A stretch of 57,079 bases of DNA from Burkholderiales bacterium (GCA_020852555.1 JADZAQ010000180.1:1-57079), one strand, 5' to 3'; positions 45,537 to 54,101 are shown, numbered from the stretch's first letter. Notes: generated by a model not told the origin, from the sequence alone. A program made the numbers and translations.

Positions 45537-46448
45537 TCAGGGCAGCGTGTATTCTTCCATCGGCTTGTTGTTCGGGTTCGCCCACGCCTGCTTGGTCGCC
45601 TCCGACAGCGGCAGACCCACCTTCACGTTGGCCGGCGGGATCGGCTGCATGAACCACTTGTCGTACATCTTGGCGAGCTCGCCGCTCTTGATCATCGCCT
45701 TGATGCTGTCGTCGACCATCTTCAGGAAGGCGGGATCGTCCTTCGGCAGCATGCAGGCGATCGGCTCGACCGAGAGCACCTCACCGACGATCTTGAAGTC
45801 ACCCGGGTTCTTGGCCTTGGACGCGAGGCCGGCCAGGATCTGGCCGTCCATCACGAAGGCGTCGGCACGGCCGGATTCGAGCAGGAGGAAGCTGTCGGCG
45901 TGGTCCTTGCCGAACACTTCCTTGAAGTCCATGCCCTGCGCGCGGCGGTTCTTGCGCAGCGTCTGCACCGAGGTCGTGCCCGTCGTCGTGGCGACCGTCT
46001 TGCCGTTGAGGCCCGCGATGCCGGTGATGCCCGAGTTGGCCTTGGTCAGGATGCGCACTTCCTCGACATAGGTGGTGACCGCGAAGGCGACGTCCTTCTG
46101 CCGCGCGAGGTTGTTGGTCGTCGATCCACACTCCAAGTCGACGGTGCCGTTTTGCACCAGCGGGATCCGGTTCTGCGAAGTCACCGGTTGATACTTGATC
46201 GCGAGTTGGCTCATGCCGAGATTTTTCTTGATGTCGGCGGCGATCTTCTCCCCCATCTCGGTATGGAGGCCGACGTACTTGCCGTCACCCAGCGTGTACG
46301 CGAGCGCGCCCGACGACTCGCGGGTGCCGAGCGTAATCGAGCCGCTATCCTTGATCTTCTTCAACGTCCCGGTGAGTTGCTGCGCATTCGCCGACAGGGC
46401 GAACAGCGCGGCCACCAGCACGAATCCGGTCTTGGGAAGCAATTTCAT
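45537..46448 (-). CDS. gltI: periplasmic amino-acid-binding protein GltI-like
   Basis: 303-residue substrate-binding protein. A signal peptide (MKLLPKTGFVLVAALFALSA, cut after NAQ) precedes a PAAT binding domain: SGSITLGTRESSGALAYTLG, QPVTSQNRIPLVQNGTVDLE CGSTTNNLARQKDVAF (two blocks) and SGRADAFVMDGQILAGL. ESSGALAY and the CGSTTN block are typical of glutamate/aspartate binders. First gene of the glt operon. A separate terminator-like hairpin lies upstream in its leader (46522-46550), and another follows its stop. Confidence 0.95.
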   Translation of the reverse strand: MKLLPKTGFVLVAALFALSANAQQLTGTLKKIKDSGSITLGTRESSGALAYTLGDGKYVGLHTEMGEKIAADIKKNLGMSQLAIKYQPVTSQNRIPLVQNGTVDLECGSTTNNLARQKDVAFAVTTYVEEVRILTKANSGITGIAGLNGKTVATTTGTTSVQTLRKNRRAQGMDFKEVFGKDHADSFLLLESGRADAFVMDGQILAGLASKAKNPGDFKIVGEVLSVEPIACMLPKDDPAFLKMVDDSIKAMIKSGELAKMYDKWFMQPIPPANVKVGLPLSEATKQAWANPNNKPMEEYTLP

Positions 46449-46521
46449 GCCATTCTCCAGGTTGGGCACCTGCCGCATCCGCCACGGCGATCCGGCCGAC
46501 GGCATGCGGGAGGCAGATAAG

Positions 46522-46550
46522 AAAAAGGCCGCCGGTGAGGAACCGTCGGC
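46522..46550 (-). terminator. intrinsic-terminator hairpin in the gltI leader
   Basis: On the minus strand GCCGACGGT-TCCTC-ACCGGCGGC forms a stem with one mismatch, then CTTTTT. It lies about 75 bases upstream of the gltI ATG. The gene further upstream (nnr) is transcribed the other way, so this hairpin ends no gene; it sits in the glt leader and suggests attenuation. The remainder of the 248-base gap shows no other recognised element apart from the nnr -10 box. Confidence 0.65.
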
Positions 46551-46684
46551 GCGGCGCCAGTGTAGCCGTGCGGTTGCGGTCTTGTCCATGCACCGACAAT
46601 GAGGCAGCGAAGGCCACCGGGGAGCCCGTCCCTCGCGATGGGCGCCGGCGAGCCATGCCCACCGCCGGCACGCACGCCGCCCCC

Positions 46685-46690
46685 TATAAT
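46685..46690 (+). promoter_or_regulatory. -10 box of nnr gene, leaderless start likely
   Basis: A perfect TATAAT ends six bases before the A of ATG 46697, the normal distance from a -10 box to the first transcribed base. No ribosome binding site lies between. No clear -35 box is seen. Confidence 0.55.
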
Positions 46691-46696
46691 CGATTC

Positions 46697-48178
46697 ATGA
46701 CAACCGCATTGGCGCCGATCGTCGAGCTGCCCGAATTGCGCGCCGCCGAAGCGCGGCATGCCGAGGCGGCGCTCATGGAACGGGCGGGTGCGGCCGCCGC
46801 CGTGGTCGCGCAGCAGCTCGCGGGCGACCGCGGCCGTCCGATCGTCGTCCTCGCCGGCCCTGGCAACAACGGTGGCGACGCCTTCGTCGTCGCGCGCCTC
46901 CTCGCCGCCGCCTGGTACGACGTACGCGTGGTGTTCGCGGGGCACGCGGACCGGTTGCCAGTCGACGCGGCACATGCGTTTCGGGCGTTCACCGCCGCCG
47001 GGGGCGGCACCCGCGATGCGCTCCCGACCGCCCCGGCGCTCATCGTCGATGGCTTGCTCGGCATCGGCATCGCCCGCCCACCCGAGGGGCGCATCGCCGA
47101 ACTCGTGCAGTGGGCGAATGCGACCGCCGCGCCGATTCTCGCGCTCGACGTGCCGACCGGACTCGACGCGGCCACCGGCGCCGCACACGCCCCGACGGTG
47201 CGCGCCACTCATACGGCAACGTTCATCGCCTTGAAGCCGGGCCTCGTCACGCTCGACGGCCCCGATCACTGCGGCGAGATCTCGGTGCACGACCTCGAGG
47301 TGCGCGATGCGCCGGCCAGCGGTCGTCTCCTCGCCTGGGACGCCCTCGCCGCGGCGCTGCCCGCCGTCCTCGCCCGCCGCCAGCGCAACGTCAACAAGGG
47401 ATCGTTCGGCACGCTCGGCGTGATCGGGGGAGCCGCAGGCATGGGGGGCGCGCTCGTCCTCGCCGGCCGGGCAGCCATGCGCAGCGGCGCCGGCAAAGTC
47501 TGGCTCGGCTTCCTCATGGCCGAACCGCCGCCGTTCGACGCGTGCCTGCCCGAGCTCATGCTGCGTCACGCGAGCCGGGTGCTCGAGGCGCAACCCGATG
47601 CGCTGGTCGCCGGTCCCGGCCTCGGCACCGGCGACGCCGCCCGCGCCCTGCTGCTGCGTGCCATCGGCGCTGCGGTCCCGCTCGCACTCGACGCCGATGC
47701 GCTCAACCTCGTCGCCGCCAATCCCCCGCTGGCGCGGGCGATTCGGGAGCGCACCGCGCCGACGCTCGCCACCCCGCACCCGGGGGAGGCCGCGCGCCTC
47801 CTCGGCAGCACCGTTGCCGGGATCCAGCGCGATCGCCTCGCCGCGGCCCGCGCGCTCGCGCAGCGGCTGGGTGCGAGCATCGTATTGAAAGGGGTCGGCA
47901 GCGTGCTCGCCTACCCCGACGGCAGCTTCGACATCAATGCCACGGGTGGCCCCGCGCTCGCCAGCGCCGGCAGCGGCGATGTGCTGTCCGGCATCCTCGG
48001 CGCGTTCCTCGCGCAAGCGCTCGACGCGCGCACCGCGCTGCGTTACGCCGTATGTCTGCACGGGGCTGCCGCCGACGTGCTCGTCGGGGGCGGCATCGGC
48101 CCGCTGGGTGTGACCGCGTCCGAGCTCCCCGACGCCGCGCGCGCGCTCCTCAATGGCGCGGCCCGGGCCGTGGGGTGA
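46697..48178 (+). CDS. nnr: bifunctional NAD(P)H-hydrate epimerase and ADP-dependent dehydratase
   Basis: 493-residue fusion repairing hydrated NAD(P)H. The N-terminal epimerase (NnrE/YjeF_N) shows AALMERAGAAAAVVA, GPGNNGGDAFVVARLL and ALDVPTGLDAATG. The C-terminal dehydratase (NnrD/carbohydrate-kinase-like) shows NKGSFGTLGVIGGAAGMGGA, PTLATPHPGEAARLLG and the catalytic ASAGSGDVLSGILGAFLAQ. Both halves look intact. ATG 46697 directly follows a TATAAT. The gene is divergent from gltI and convergent with a quinone reductase. Confidence 0.95.
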   Translation: MTTALAPIVELPELRAAEARHAEAALMERAGAAAAVVAQQLAGDRGRPIVVLAGPGNNGGDAFVVARLLAAAWYDVRVVFAGHADRLPVDAAHAFRAFTAAGGGTRDALPTAPALIVDGLLGIGIARPPEGRIAELVQWANATAAPILALDVPTGLDAATGAAHAPTVRATHTATFIALKPGLVTLDGPDHCGEISVHDLEVRDAPASGRLLAWDALAAALPAVLARRQRNVNKGSFGTLGVIGGAAGMGGALVLAGRAAMRSGAGKVWLGFLMAEPPPFDACLPELMLRHASRVLEAQPDALVAGPGLGTGDAARALLLRAIGAAVPLALDADALNLVAANPPLARAIRERTAPTLATPHPGEAARLLGSTVAGIQRDRLAAARALAQRLGASIVLKGVGSVLAYPDGSFDINATGGPALASAGSGDVLSGILGAFLAQALDARTALRYAVCLHGAAADVLVGGGIGPLGVTASELPDAARALLNGAARAVG

Positions 48179-48251
48179 GGAACCCGACGTCGCCGCGCCT
48201 GCCGCTGGCGCTTCACCTCGTGCGCCGCCGGCGGCGCCGCGTGCAACCTGC

Positions 48252-49226
48252 CTACGGGATCAGCACCGTCGCCCCGGTGGTCGCCCGCGATTCGAGGGCG
48301 CGGTGGGCCGCGGCCGCGTCGCGCAGCGCGAAGCGCTGTCGCGCCTCGGAGCGGATCTTCCCCGCCTCGACCAGCGCGAAGAGTTCGCCGGCCATCGCGA
48401 CCAGGCTCGCCCGCGTCGCCGCGTAGGTGAAGAGCGTCGGCCGCGTGACGTAGAGCGATCCCTTCTGCGCGAGCAGTCCGAGGTTGAAGGCGGCGATCGG
48501 TCCCGACGACGAGCCGAAGCTCACGAAGAGCCCGCGCGGCTGCAGGCAATCGAGCGACTTCTCGAACGTGTCCTTGCCGATCGAATCGTAGACGACCGGC
48601 ACGCCCTTGCCGCCGGTGAGCTCGCGCGTGCGCGCCACGAAATCCTCGCGCGTGTAGACGATGGTGTGCGCGCAGCCGTTCGCCCTGGCGAGTTCCGCCT
48701 TGGCGTCGGAGCCAACCGTGCCGAGCATCGTCACCCCCAGTGCGCGCGCCCACTGGCAGGCGATGAGCCCCACGCCCCCCGCCGCCGCGTGGAAGAGGAT
48801 CGTCTCGCCGCCCTGCAACGGGAAGGTCTGGCGGAAGAGGTACTGCACGGTGAGGCCCTTCAGCATCAGCGTCGCCGCGGTGACGTCGTCGATCCCCGCT
48901 GGAATCGGCACCAGCTTGTCGACCGGCATGAGCCGGTGCGTCGCGTAGGCGCCGGGGGCGCCACCGCAGTACGCGACGCGATCGCCGACCCGCAGTTCGG
49001 TCACCCCGGCGCCGACGGCCTCGACCACGCCCGCCGCCTCCTGGCCGATCCCGGACGGCATCGATAGCGGGTAAAGCCCGCTGCGATGGTAGGTATCGAT
49101 GTAGTTGACGCCGATCGCCGTCTGCCGCAGGCGCGCCTCGCCCGGTCCGGGCGCGCCGACCGCGATCTCGTCGTACTGCAGGGCGTCGGGGCCGCCGACC
49201 GCGTGGATGCGTATGGCATGGGGCAT
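48252..49226 (-). CDS. qor: zinc-independent quinone oxidoreductase (MDR family)
   Basis: 324-residue NADPH-dependent quinone reductase of the zeta-crystallin type. It starts MPHAIRIHAVGGPDALQYDE with GGAG upstream. GVNYIDTYHRSGLYP and PSGIGQEAAGVVEAVGAGV are Qor hallmarks, and the NADPH-binding segment is LFHAAAGGVGLIACQWARAL. YDSIGKDTFEKSLDCLQPRG also matches. The zinc-binding Cys cluster of alcohol dehydrogenases is absent. It is followed by a short gap to the nnr gene end (convergent). Confidence 0.93.
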   Translation of the reverse strand: MPHAIRIHAVGGPDALQYDEIAVGAPGPGEARLRQTAIGVNYIDTYHRSGLYPLSMPSGIGQEAAGVVEAVGAGVTELRVGDRVAYCGGAPGAYATHRLMPVDKLVPIPAGIDDVTAATLMLKGLTVQYLFRQTFPLQGGETILFHAAAGGVGLIACQWARALGVTMLGTVGSDAKAELARANGCAHTIVYTREDFVARTRELTGGKGVPVVYDSIGKDTFEKSLDCLQPRGLFVSFGSSSGPIAAFNLGLLAQKGSLYVTRPTLFTYAATRASLVAMAGELFALVEAGKIRSEARQRFALRDAAAAHRALESRATTGATVLIP

Positions 49227-49254
49227 GGTGTCTCCTTTCGTGTCGGCGTCGCGC

Positions 49255-49635
49255 TCAGGCGAGCCAGTAGCGGTACGTCGCAAAGCCCGCGGCGGTGAGC
49301 GCGAGCGAGCCCAGGACATGCATCGCGGCGAGTGCGATGCCCGTCCCGTAAGCCCCCGCGCCCAGGAGCTCGGTGACCTCGGCGGAGAAGGTCGAGAAGG
49401 TGGTCAGGCCGCCCAGGAATCCAGTGATCGCGAAGAGGCGCCACGCCGCCGGGAGGTCGGCGCGTGCCACGAAGAACGCCACCGCGATGCCGATGAGGTA
49501 GCCGCCGATGAGATTGGCGGCCAGCGTGCCGAGCGGGAGGTGGGCAACGCGTGGATTGAGCCACAGCGAAAGCCCCCAGCGCAGCCACGCACCGAGCGTG
49601 GCGCCGAGCGCGATGGCGAGAAGTTGCAGCATCAT
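49255..49635 (-). CDS. crcB: fluoride ion channel CrcB/Fluc
   Basis: 126-residue four-helix membrane protein exporting fluoride. The family core GFLGGLTTFSTFSAEVTELL is intact, with LGALLRWGLS-type N-terminus (GATLGAWLRWGLSLWLNPRV) and GTLAANLIGGYLIGI carrying the conserved Asn. Two adjacent ATG codons are possible starts. It lies 28 bp upstream of qor and 45 bp downstream of the PfkB kinase on the same strand. No fluoride riboswitch is recognisable before it. Confidence 0.95.
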   Translation of the reverse strand: MMLQLLAIALGATLGAWLRWGLSLWLNPRVAHLPLGTLAANLIGGYLIGIAVAFFVARADLPAAWRLFAITGFLGGLTTFSTFSAEVTELLGAGAYGTGIALAAMHVLGSLALTAAGFATYRYWLA

Positions 49636-49680
49636 GGCAAGAGACCTCGACGTCGCGGTGCGCGCGGCAGGAGCGCCCCG

Positions 49681-50616
49681 TCAATGGGTCGCCGACCCGC
49701 CGGCGGCGACGAGCCGGCCGACGGCAGGGGGCCGTGGCAACGGCGCCACCGCACCGTAACCCGTGGTGGCGAGCGCCGCCGCGGCGTTGGCATAGCGCGC
49801 CGCGATGACGGGATGGTCGCCGGCCAATAGGCGCGTGGCAAACGCGCCATCGAAGCAATCGCCGGCGCCGGTGGCGTCGACGCTGTCGACGCGGAACGCC
49901 GCGACGCGTTCGCGCCGCCCGGCGTGCGACACGATGCAACCTTGCGCGCCCTGCTTCAACACGACGCTGGGCGCCCCGGCGGCGTGCAGGGCATCGATGA
50001 TGCCCTCCGTCGGCAATGCGCCGAACAGCAACTGCGCATCCTCCTCGCTCGGCAGGCACCAGGTGCACAGCGCCATGGTGGCGGTGATCACGGCCCGCGC
50101 CCGCGCGAGCGGCCACAGCTTCAAGCGCAGGTTCGGATCGTAGGTGACGATCGCCCCCGCGTCACGGGCGGCCGCGAAGGCGGCGAAGACGGCGTCGCAC
50201 GCCGACGCCGAGATCGCCTGGCTGATCCCCGACGCGTGCACCAGGCGCGCCCCGCAAATGAGGTCGAGCGGCAGCGTGTCGGGTCGCAGCCGCGTGGCCG
50301 CGCTGCCGGCGCGCAGGTAAGCGAACTCGTGTCCCTGCGGACCGTGGGTCACGTAATAGATCCCGGTGGGCGCCTCGGGATCCACGGCCACGCCCTGATG
50401 ATCGACGCCCTCCTCCGTCCACAACTCGAAGAACATGCGACCGAAGCGATCGTCACCCAGGCGCGTGACGTACGCCACCCGCGCTCCCAGTCGCGCGGCG
50501 GCAATCGCCATGTTCGACGTGTCGCCGCCGAAGCCTTGCAGGTACGTGGCGCCGTCGGTGGCCCGCGCCTGGTTGAACTCGATGAGCGGCTCGCCCAGGG
50601 CGACGATGTCAGGCAT
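49681..50616 (-). CDS. kdgK: PfkB family 2-keto-3-deoxygluconate kinase-like
   Basis: 311-residue ribokinase-fold sugar kinase. It starts MPDIVALGEPLIEFNQ and carries GFGGDTSNMAIAAARLGARV (PfkB signature 1) and VDATGAGDCFDGAFATRLLA (signature 2 with the catalytic Asp). YDPNLRLKLWPLARAR fits 2-keto-3-deoxygluconate kinases. The first eight bases overlap the end of the DUF3011 gene, so it is translated from the same message as dgoK-dgoA. Substrate assignment rests on family resemblance and locus context. Confidence 0.85.
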   Translation of the reverse strand: MPDIVALGEPLIEFNQARATDGATYLQGFGGDTSNMAIAAARLGARVAYVTRLGDDRFGRMFFELWTEEGVDHQGVAVDPEAPTGIYYVTHGPQGHEFAYLRAGSAATRLRPDTLPLDLICGARLVHASGISQAISASACDAVFAAFAAARDAGAIVTYDPNLRLKLWPLARARAVITATMALCTWCLPSEEDAQLLFGALPTEGIIDALHAAGAPSVVLKQGAQGCIVSHAGRRERVAAFRVDSVDATGAGDCFDGAFATRLLAGDHPVIAARYANAAAALATTGYGAVAPLPRPPAVGRLVAAGGSATH

Positions 50617-51490
50617 TGCGGCGGAAGTAGAAATGGCGACTGGAGCCGACGTCGCCCAGGAGCAGGCCCGGACCCTCGGCGGCAACCCACGAGCGCTGGC
50701 CGTTGTGCCAGACGATGAGCCCGTCGCGCAGGTCGCCTTCGTTCACGATCGCACCGGTCTCGCTACGCAGGTAGGCGTGGCCGGCGCCGCTGACGACGAG
50801 CGTGACGATGTCGCCGGTATCGGGGTCGAAGCCCTGGAACGAACCGATCATCCAGGTCGGGGGTCGATGCGGTGCGGTCACCGCCGGCGGCGGCGGCGGC
50901 GGCGCCGCCGGCGGCGTACTCGCCGAACCGATCGCGGCGCCGAGCGCCAGGGCACCGATCACGCCGGCAGCGATCGCGGCATCGTTGTTCCGATCTCGAT
51001 GGTCGGTACGGCCGAAACTGAACTCGCCGCGGCAGCCGTGATCGACCCAGATGCCGCGGCTGTCGAAGCCCCAGCCCCGGCCCTGCCGGCACAGGTTGCC
51101 CGTCGAGAGCTCGCGCATGAGGCTCACGCGGTTCTGCGTGTCGGCGGTGCAGAAGTTGCGCCGGTAGCGGATGCTCTCGCAGACCAACCGGTTGGGGCCC
51201 GTCCAGTCGCCGCCGCTCCAGTTGCCGCCGTCGCGGCCGAAGCTGAAGTCGGCGCGGCAGCCGCGGTCGACCCAGATGCCGCTGTTGTCGAAGCCCCAAC
51301 CCCGGCCCTGCCGGCACAGGTTGCCGGTCGACACCTCGCGCACCAGCACGACACGTCCCTGCGTGTTCGCCGGACAAAACTGGTAGCGGTAGCCGTTGCT
51401 CGCGCAGTGCAGGAAGCCCTGCTGCGCCTGCGCCGGCGCCTCGTGGAATCCCAGCAGCACCAGCACGAGCAGCATCAACCCTGTGCGCAT
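50609..51490 (-). CDS. secreted DUF3011-repeat protein
   Basis: 293 residues. A signal peptide (MRTGLMLLVLVLLGFHEAPA, cut near QAQ) is followed by two DUF3011 repeats of about 60 residues at a spacing of 75; both contain STGNLCRQGRGWGFD and IWVD-x-GCR with paired Cys residues. A hydrophobic stretch (AAIAAGVIGALALGAAIGSA) and a Pro run follow, then a C-terminal domain (FDPDTGDIVTLVVSGAGHAY). Its stop overlaps the kdgK start. The repeats are alike at DNA level, indicating recent duplication. Envelope location is inferred; function unknown. Confidence 0.85.
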   Translation of the reverse strand: MRTGLMLLVLVLLGFHEAPAQAQQGFLHCASNGYRYQFCPANTQGRVVLVREVSTGNLCRQGRGWGFDNSGIWVDRGCRADFSFGRDGGNWSGGDWTGPNRLVCESIRYRRNFCTADTQNRVSLMRELSTGNLCRQGRGWGFDSRGIWVDHGCRGEFSFGRTDHRDRNNDAAIAAGVIGALALGAAIGSASTPPAAPPPPPPAVTAPHRPPTWMIGSFQGFDPDTGDIVTLVVSGAGHAYLRSETGAIVNEGDLRDGLIVWHNGQRSWVAAEGPGLLLGDVGSSRHFYFRRNA

Positions 51491-51614
51491 GCGAATCGTC
51501 TCCCCATCGATCGTCGCTCCCTTGGCGGCGGCCCGCTCGCGCGCGCCATCACCACCTCCATCCCCTCATGGCGAGAGCCAACCGGCAGTGCTCCAGCCGC
51601 TTTCCCCGCCGCGG

Positions 51615-52247
51615 TCAGTGCGCCGGCAGCGCCCGGATCGCCGCGGCGTACGCCGCCGCCACCTCGCGCACCACGCCGGACGAGGCGCCCGGCTTGTACA
51701 ACGACGCCCCGGTGCCGAATCCGGAAGCGCCCGCGACCCAGTACGGCTCGAGATTGTCGGGCTTCATGCCACCGACGGCCAGCACCAGCGTCGAGCGCGG
51801 AAGGACGGCCCGCCAGGCGCGCAACACGCCGGGCGGCAGTCCCTCGGCCGGGAACATCTTGAGTGCGTCGGCACCCGCGGCCAGTGCCGCGAATGCCTCG
51901 GTCGGCGTCGCCACCCCGGGAACGCACACCAGGCCCAGAGCCTTCGAGGCGCGGATCACCTCGCCGTCGGCGTGCGGCATGACCACGATGCGGCCACCCG
52001 CCTCGCGCACGGCCGGCACGTCGCTCGCCGCGAGCACCGTCCCGGCCCCGACGAGACAGCGCTCGCCGTAGCGCCGCGCGAGGCGACCGATCGACTCGTA
52101 CGGTCGCGGCGAATTGAGCGGCACTTCGAGGATCTGGAAGCCGACGTCGACTAGCACGTCGCCGATGACAGGAATCTCCTCCGGGGTGATGCCGCGCAAC
52201 ACGGCGACGAGAGGCAGTGGATCGAGGTATCGGGACAGTGGATTCAC
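51615..52247 (-). CDS. dgoA: 2-dehydro-3-deoxy-6-phosphogalactonate aldolase
   Basis: 210-residue class I KDPGal aldolase cleaving KDPGal to pyruvate and glyceraldehyde-3-phosphate. LPLVAVLRGITPEEIPVIGD and EVPLNSPRPYESIGRLARRY match DgoA, and the Schiff-base lysine is in GADALKMFPAEGLPP. GTG 52247 overlaps the dgoK stop (GTGA). It forms the De Ley-Doudoroff-like lower steps of galactonate use with DgoK. No galactonate dehydratase is in the window. Confidence 0.92.
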   Translation of the reverse strand: MNPLSRYLDPLPLVAVLRGITPEEIPVIGDVLVDVGFQILEVPLNSPRPYESIGRLARRYGERCLVGAGTVLAASDVPAVREAGGRIVVMPHADGEVIRASKALGLVCVPGVATPTEAFAALAAGADALKMFPAEGLPPGVLRAWRAVLPRSTLVLAVGGMKPDNLEPYWVAGASGFGTGASLYKPGASSGVVREVAAAYAAAIRALPAH

Positions 52248-53185
52248 GGGTGATCCTGATCGGAGTGAACGAGACCGGCCTGCACGGCGATTCGCCACAG
52301 GCCGAAGGCGGCCGCACAACGGTCAGCGTGCACCGCCGCCACGTCGCACGCGCGAAACACGGCAGCGTAACGCGCGACGAGCGCGTCGTCGCCGACCACG
52401 TGGACCCGCGAGGCATCGAGGCCGTGGCGGTGCGCCCACTGCCGGGCGTCGCGGACTTCGCGGCCGATGAGCAGGCCCGACAGCCAGTCCGCCACGTCGT
52501 CACCGTCGAGTTCGCCGACGAGCGCGTGCGTACGCGCGCCGAAGACATCGTGCAGGACGCTGCCACTGCCCGCACCGCGCGTGGCGCCGCGCTGGAAGGC
52601 CGATGTCGCGCTGCCTCCGCTGCCGGCGCCGGTGCTCGCGAGCCGGCCGAGGATGCTGTTCTGGAGCAGCACGTGCCAGAGCTCGCCCGTCATGTAGGTG
52701 ACGAAATCGACGACCCGGCCCTGGTCGACGTAGACCCACTTGCTGTGCGTCCCCGGCAGGACGAAGAGCGTTGGGCCGGCGTCGGCGACGGCGGCGCCCA
52801 GGACCTGGGTCTCCTCACCGCGCATGACATCGGGCATCCCGCCCGCATCGCGGCTGCGCAAGCCCGGCACCACGAGCAACCGAACACCGGGGACCGGCAC
52901 CAGCGCATCGGCCAAGGCGGCGAGCGCCACCGGGCAATCGAGATAGGGTGCCTCGACCCACCCCTGCCGGCTGCCGATCATGCCGCAGGCGATGCGCGGG
53001 ATCGGCAGCGCGGCCCAGTCACCGAGCAGCGCCGCCAGCGCGTCGGCAAAGCGACCCGCTTCGACCTGCGATACACCGAGGGGTGCGACCCGCGTATCGA
53101 CGACGCAGCCCGCGCCGTCGAGCCGGTAGGCGCGCGCCGATGTGGTGCCCCAATCGATGGCGACGAGCGCGGTACCCGGGGTCAT
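52244..53185 (-). CDS. dgoK: 2-dehydro-3-deoxygalactonokinase
   Basis: 313-residue kinase phosphorylating 2-keto-3-deoxygalactonate. The opening ALVAIDWGTTSARAYRLDG is the DgoK ATP-binding motif; CGMIGSRQGWVEAPYL, RGEETQVLGA and LPGTHSKWVYVDQGRVVDFV TYMTGEL (two blocks) are family signatures. ATG 53185 gives MTPGTALVAIDWG. It is 14 bp downstream of moaE on the same strand and coupled to dgoA by overlapping codons. Confidence 0.95.
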   Translation of the reverse strand: MTPGTALVAIDWGTTSARAYRLDGAGCVVDTRVAPLGVSQVEAGRFADALAALLGDWAALPIPRIACGMIGSRQGWVEAPYLDCPVALAALADALVPVPGVRLLVVPGLRSRDAGGMPDVMRGEETQVLGAAVADAGPTLFVLPGTHSKWVYVDQGRVVDFVTYMTGELWHVLLQNSILGRLASTGAGSGGSATSAFQRGATRGAGSGSVLHDVFGARTHALVGELDGDDVADWLSGLLIGREVRDARQWAHRHGLDASRVHVVGDDALVARYAAVFRACDVAAVHADRCAAAFGLWRIAVQAGLVHSDQDHP

Positions 53186-53199
53186 CGGCCGGCTCGCGG

Positions 53200-53652
53200 C
53201 TACCGTGCCCACCGCGCCGCGGCCGCATCGTCGCTCTCGCGCGCGTCGACCCAGCGCGCGCCGGCCGACGTGGCTTCCTTCTTCCAGAACGGGGCGCGCG
53301 TCTTGAGGTAATCGATGACGAAACGACAGGCGTCGAAAGCGTCGCCGCGATGCGCGCTGGTGACCGCCACCAGCACGATCTGGTCGGTCGGCGACAACGG
53401 CCCGATTCGATGGATCACCAGCACGTCGATGATATCGAAGCGCCCGCGTGCCTCGTCGACGATGGCGGCAAGCGCCTTCTCGGTCATGCCCGGATAGTGC
53501 TCGAGCGCGAGCCCACTCACCGAGCGGCCCTCGCTCAAGTCACGCACGGTACCCACGAACGAAACGAGGGCCCCGACGCGCGCATCGCCGGCACGCAAGG
53601 CCGCGATCTCGGCGGCGACATCGAAGTCGTCGGCGGTGACCCGAACCGTCAT
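53200..53652 (-). CDS. moaE: molybdopterin synthase catalytic subunit
   Basis: 150-residue large subunit of molybdopterin synthase, transferring sulfur from MoaD thiocarboxylate to precursor Z. FVGTVRDLSEGRSVSGLALE HYPGM (two blocks) and VLVIHRIGPLSPTDQIVLVA followed by SAHRGDAFDACRFVIDYLKT are the family core, with the catalytic Lys region APFWKKE. ATG 53652 overlaps the moaD stop; GTG 53655 is a one-codon alternative. Confidence 0.95.
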   Translation of the reverse strand: MTVRVTADDFDVAAEIAALRAGDARVGALVSFVGTVRDLSEGRSVSGLALEHYPGMTEKALAAIVDEARGRFDIIDVLVIHRIGPLSPTDQIVLVAVTSAHRGDAFDACRFVIDYLKTRAPFWKKEATSAGARWVDARESDDAAAARWAR

Positions 53653-53945
53653 CACCCCCCCGTCACGGGTGGAAAGAAGGCCACCTCGTCGCCGCTGAGC
53701 ACCCGATGCGCCGCCGTGACGACCTCATGGTTCACCGCCACCCGCACTCGGCGACCGGCCGCCAGCTCGTTGGCGTACGCGCCGCCGCGAGCGACCAGCG
53801 CCGCCGTGACATCGGCCACCGTCGCGGTGGTGGCCATCGGCAGCGTCAGCGATTCACCCGCGCACCCGAAGGCTTCGCGCAGGCGAGCGAGGTAGACGAG
53901 ATGGAGTGTGATGTCCGCCGCGACGGCGGGCGCGAGCGTGGTCAT
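53652..53945 (-). CDS. moaD: molybdopterin synthase sulfur-carrier subunit
   Basis: 97-residue ubiquitin-fold carrier. The C-terminus FFPPVTGG ends in the obligatory Gly-Gly that is thiocarboxylated. LVYLARLREAFGCAGESLTL and VAVNHEVVTAAHRVLSGDEV match MoaD. ATG 53945 (MTTLAPAV) is chosen; the frame is open upstream without family match. Coupled to moaE. No moaA, moaB or moaC is in the window, but mobB lies 1 kb upstream. Confidence 0.93.
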   Translation of the reverse strand: MTTLAPAVAADITLHLVYLARLREAFGCAGESLTLPMATTATVADVTAALVARGGAYANELAAGRRVRVAVNHEVVTAAHRVLSGDEVAFFPPVTGG

Positions 53946-54101
53946 ACGACGTGTTCGAAGCGGCCTCGCCAAATTATAGGCCCCCGCCGTGGTCGAGGCG
54001 CGGTAGCGCGTCGATTGGGAAGCGATGCGTCGGCCATCGCGCGTATCGCCGGACCCTGCGCACCGCCGCGCTGCACCCGCCGCGGCCGGCACGGGGTACG
54101 G

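Noticed and set aside
50880-50925. GGC/GCC-rich run in the DUF3011 gene as a regulatory repeat
   Set aside because: It encodes the poly-proline linker in frame and needs no other explanation.
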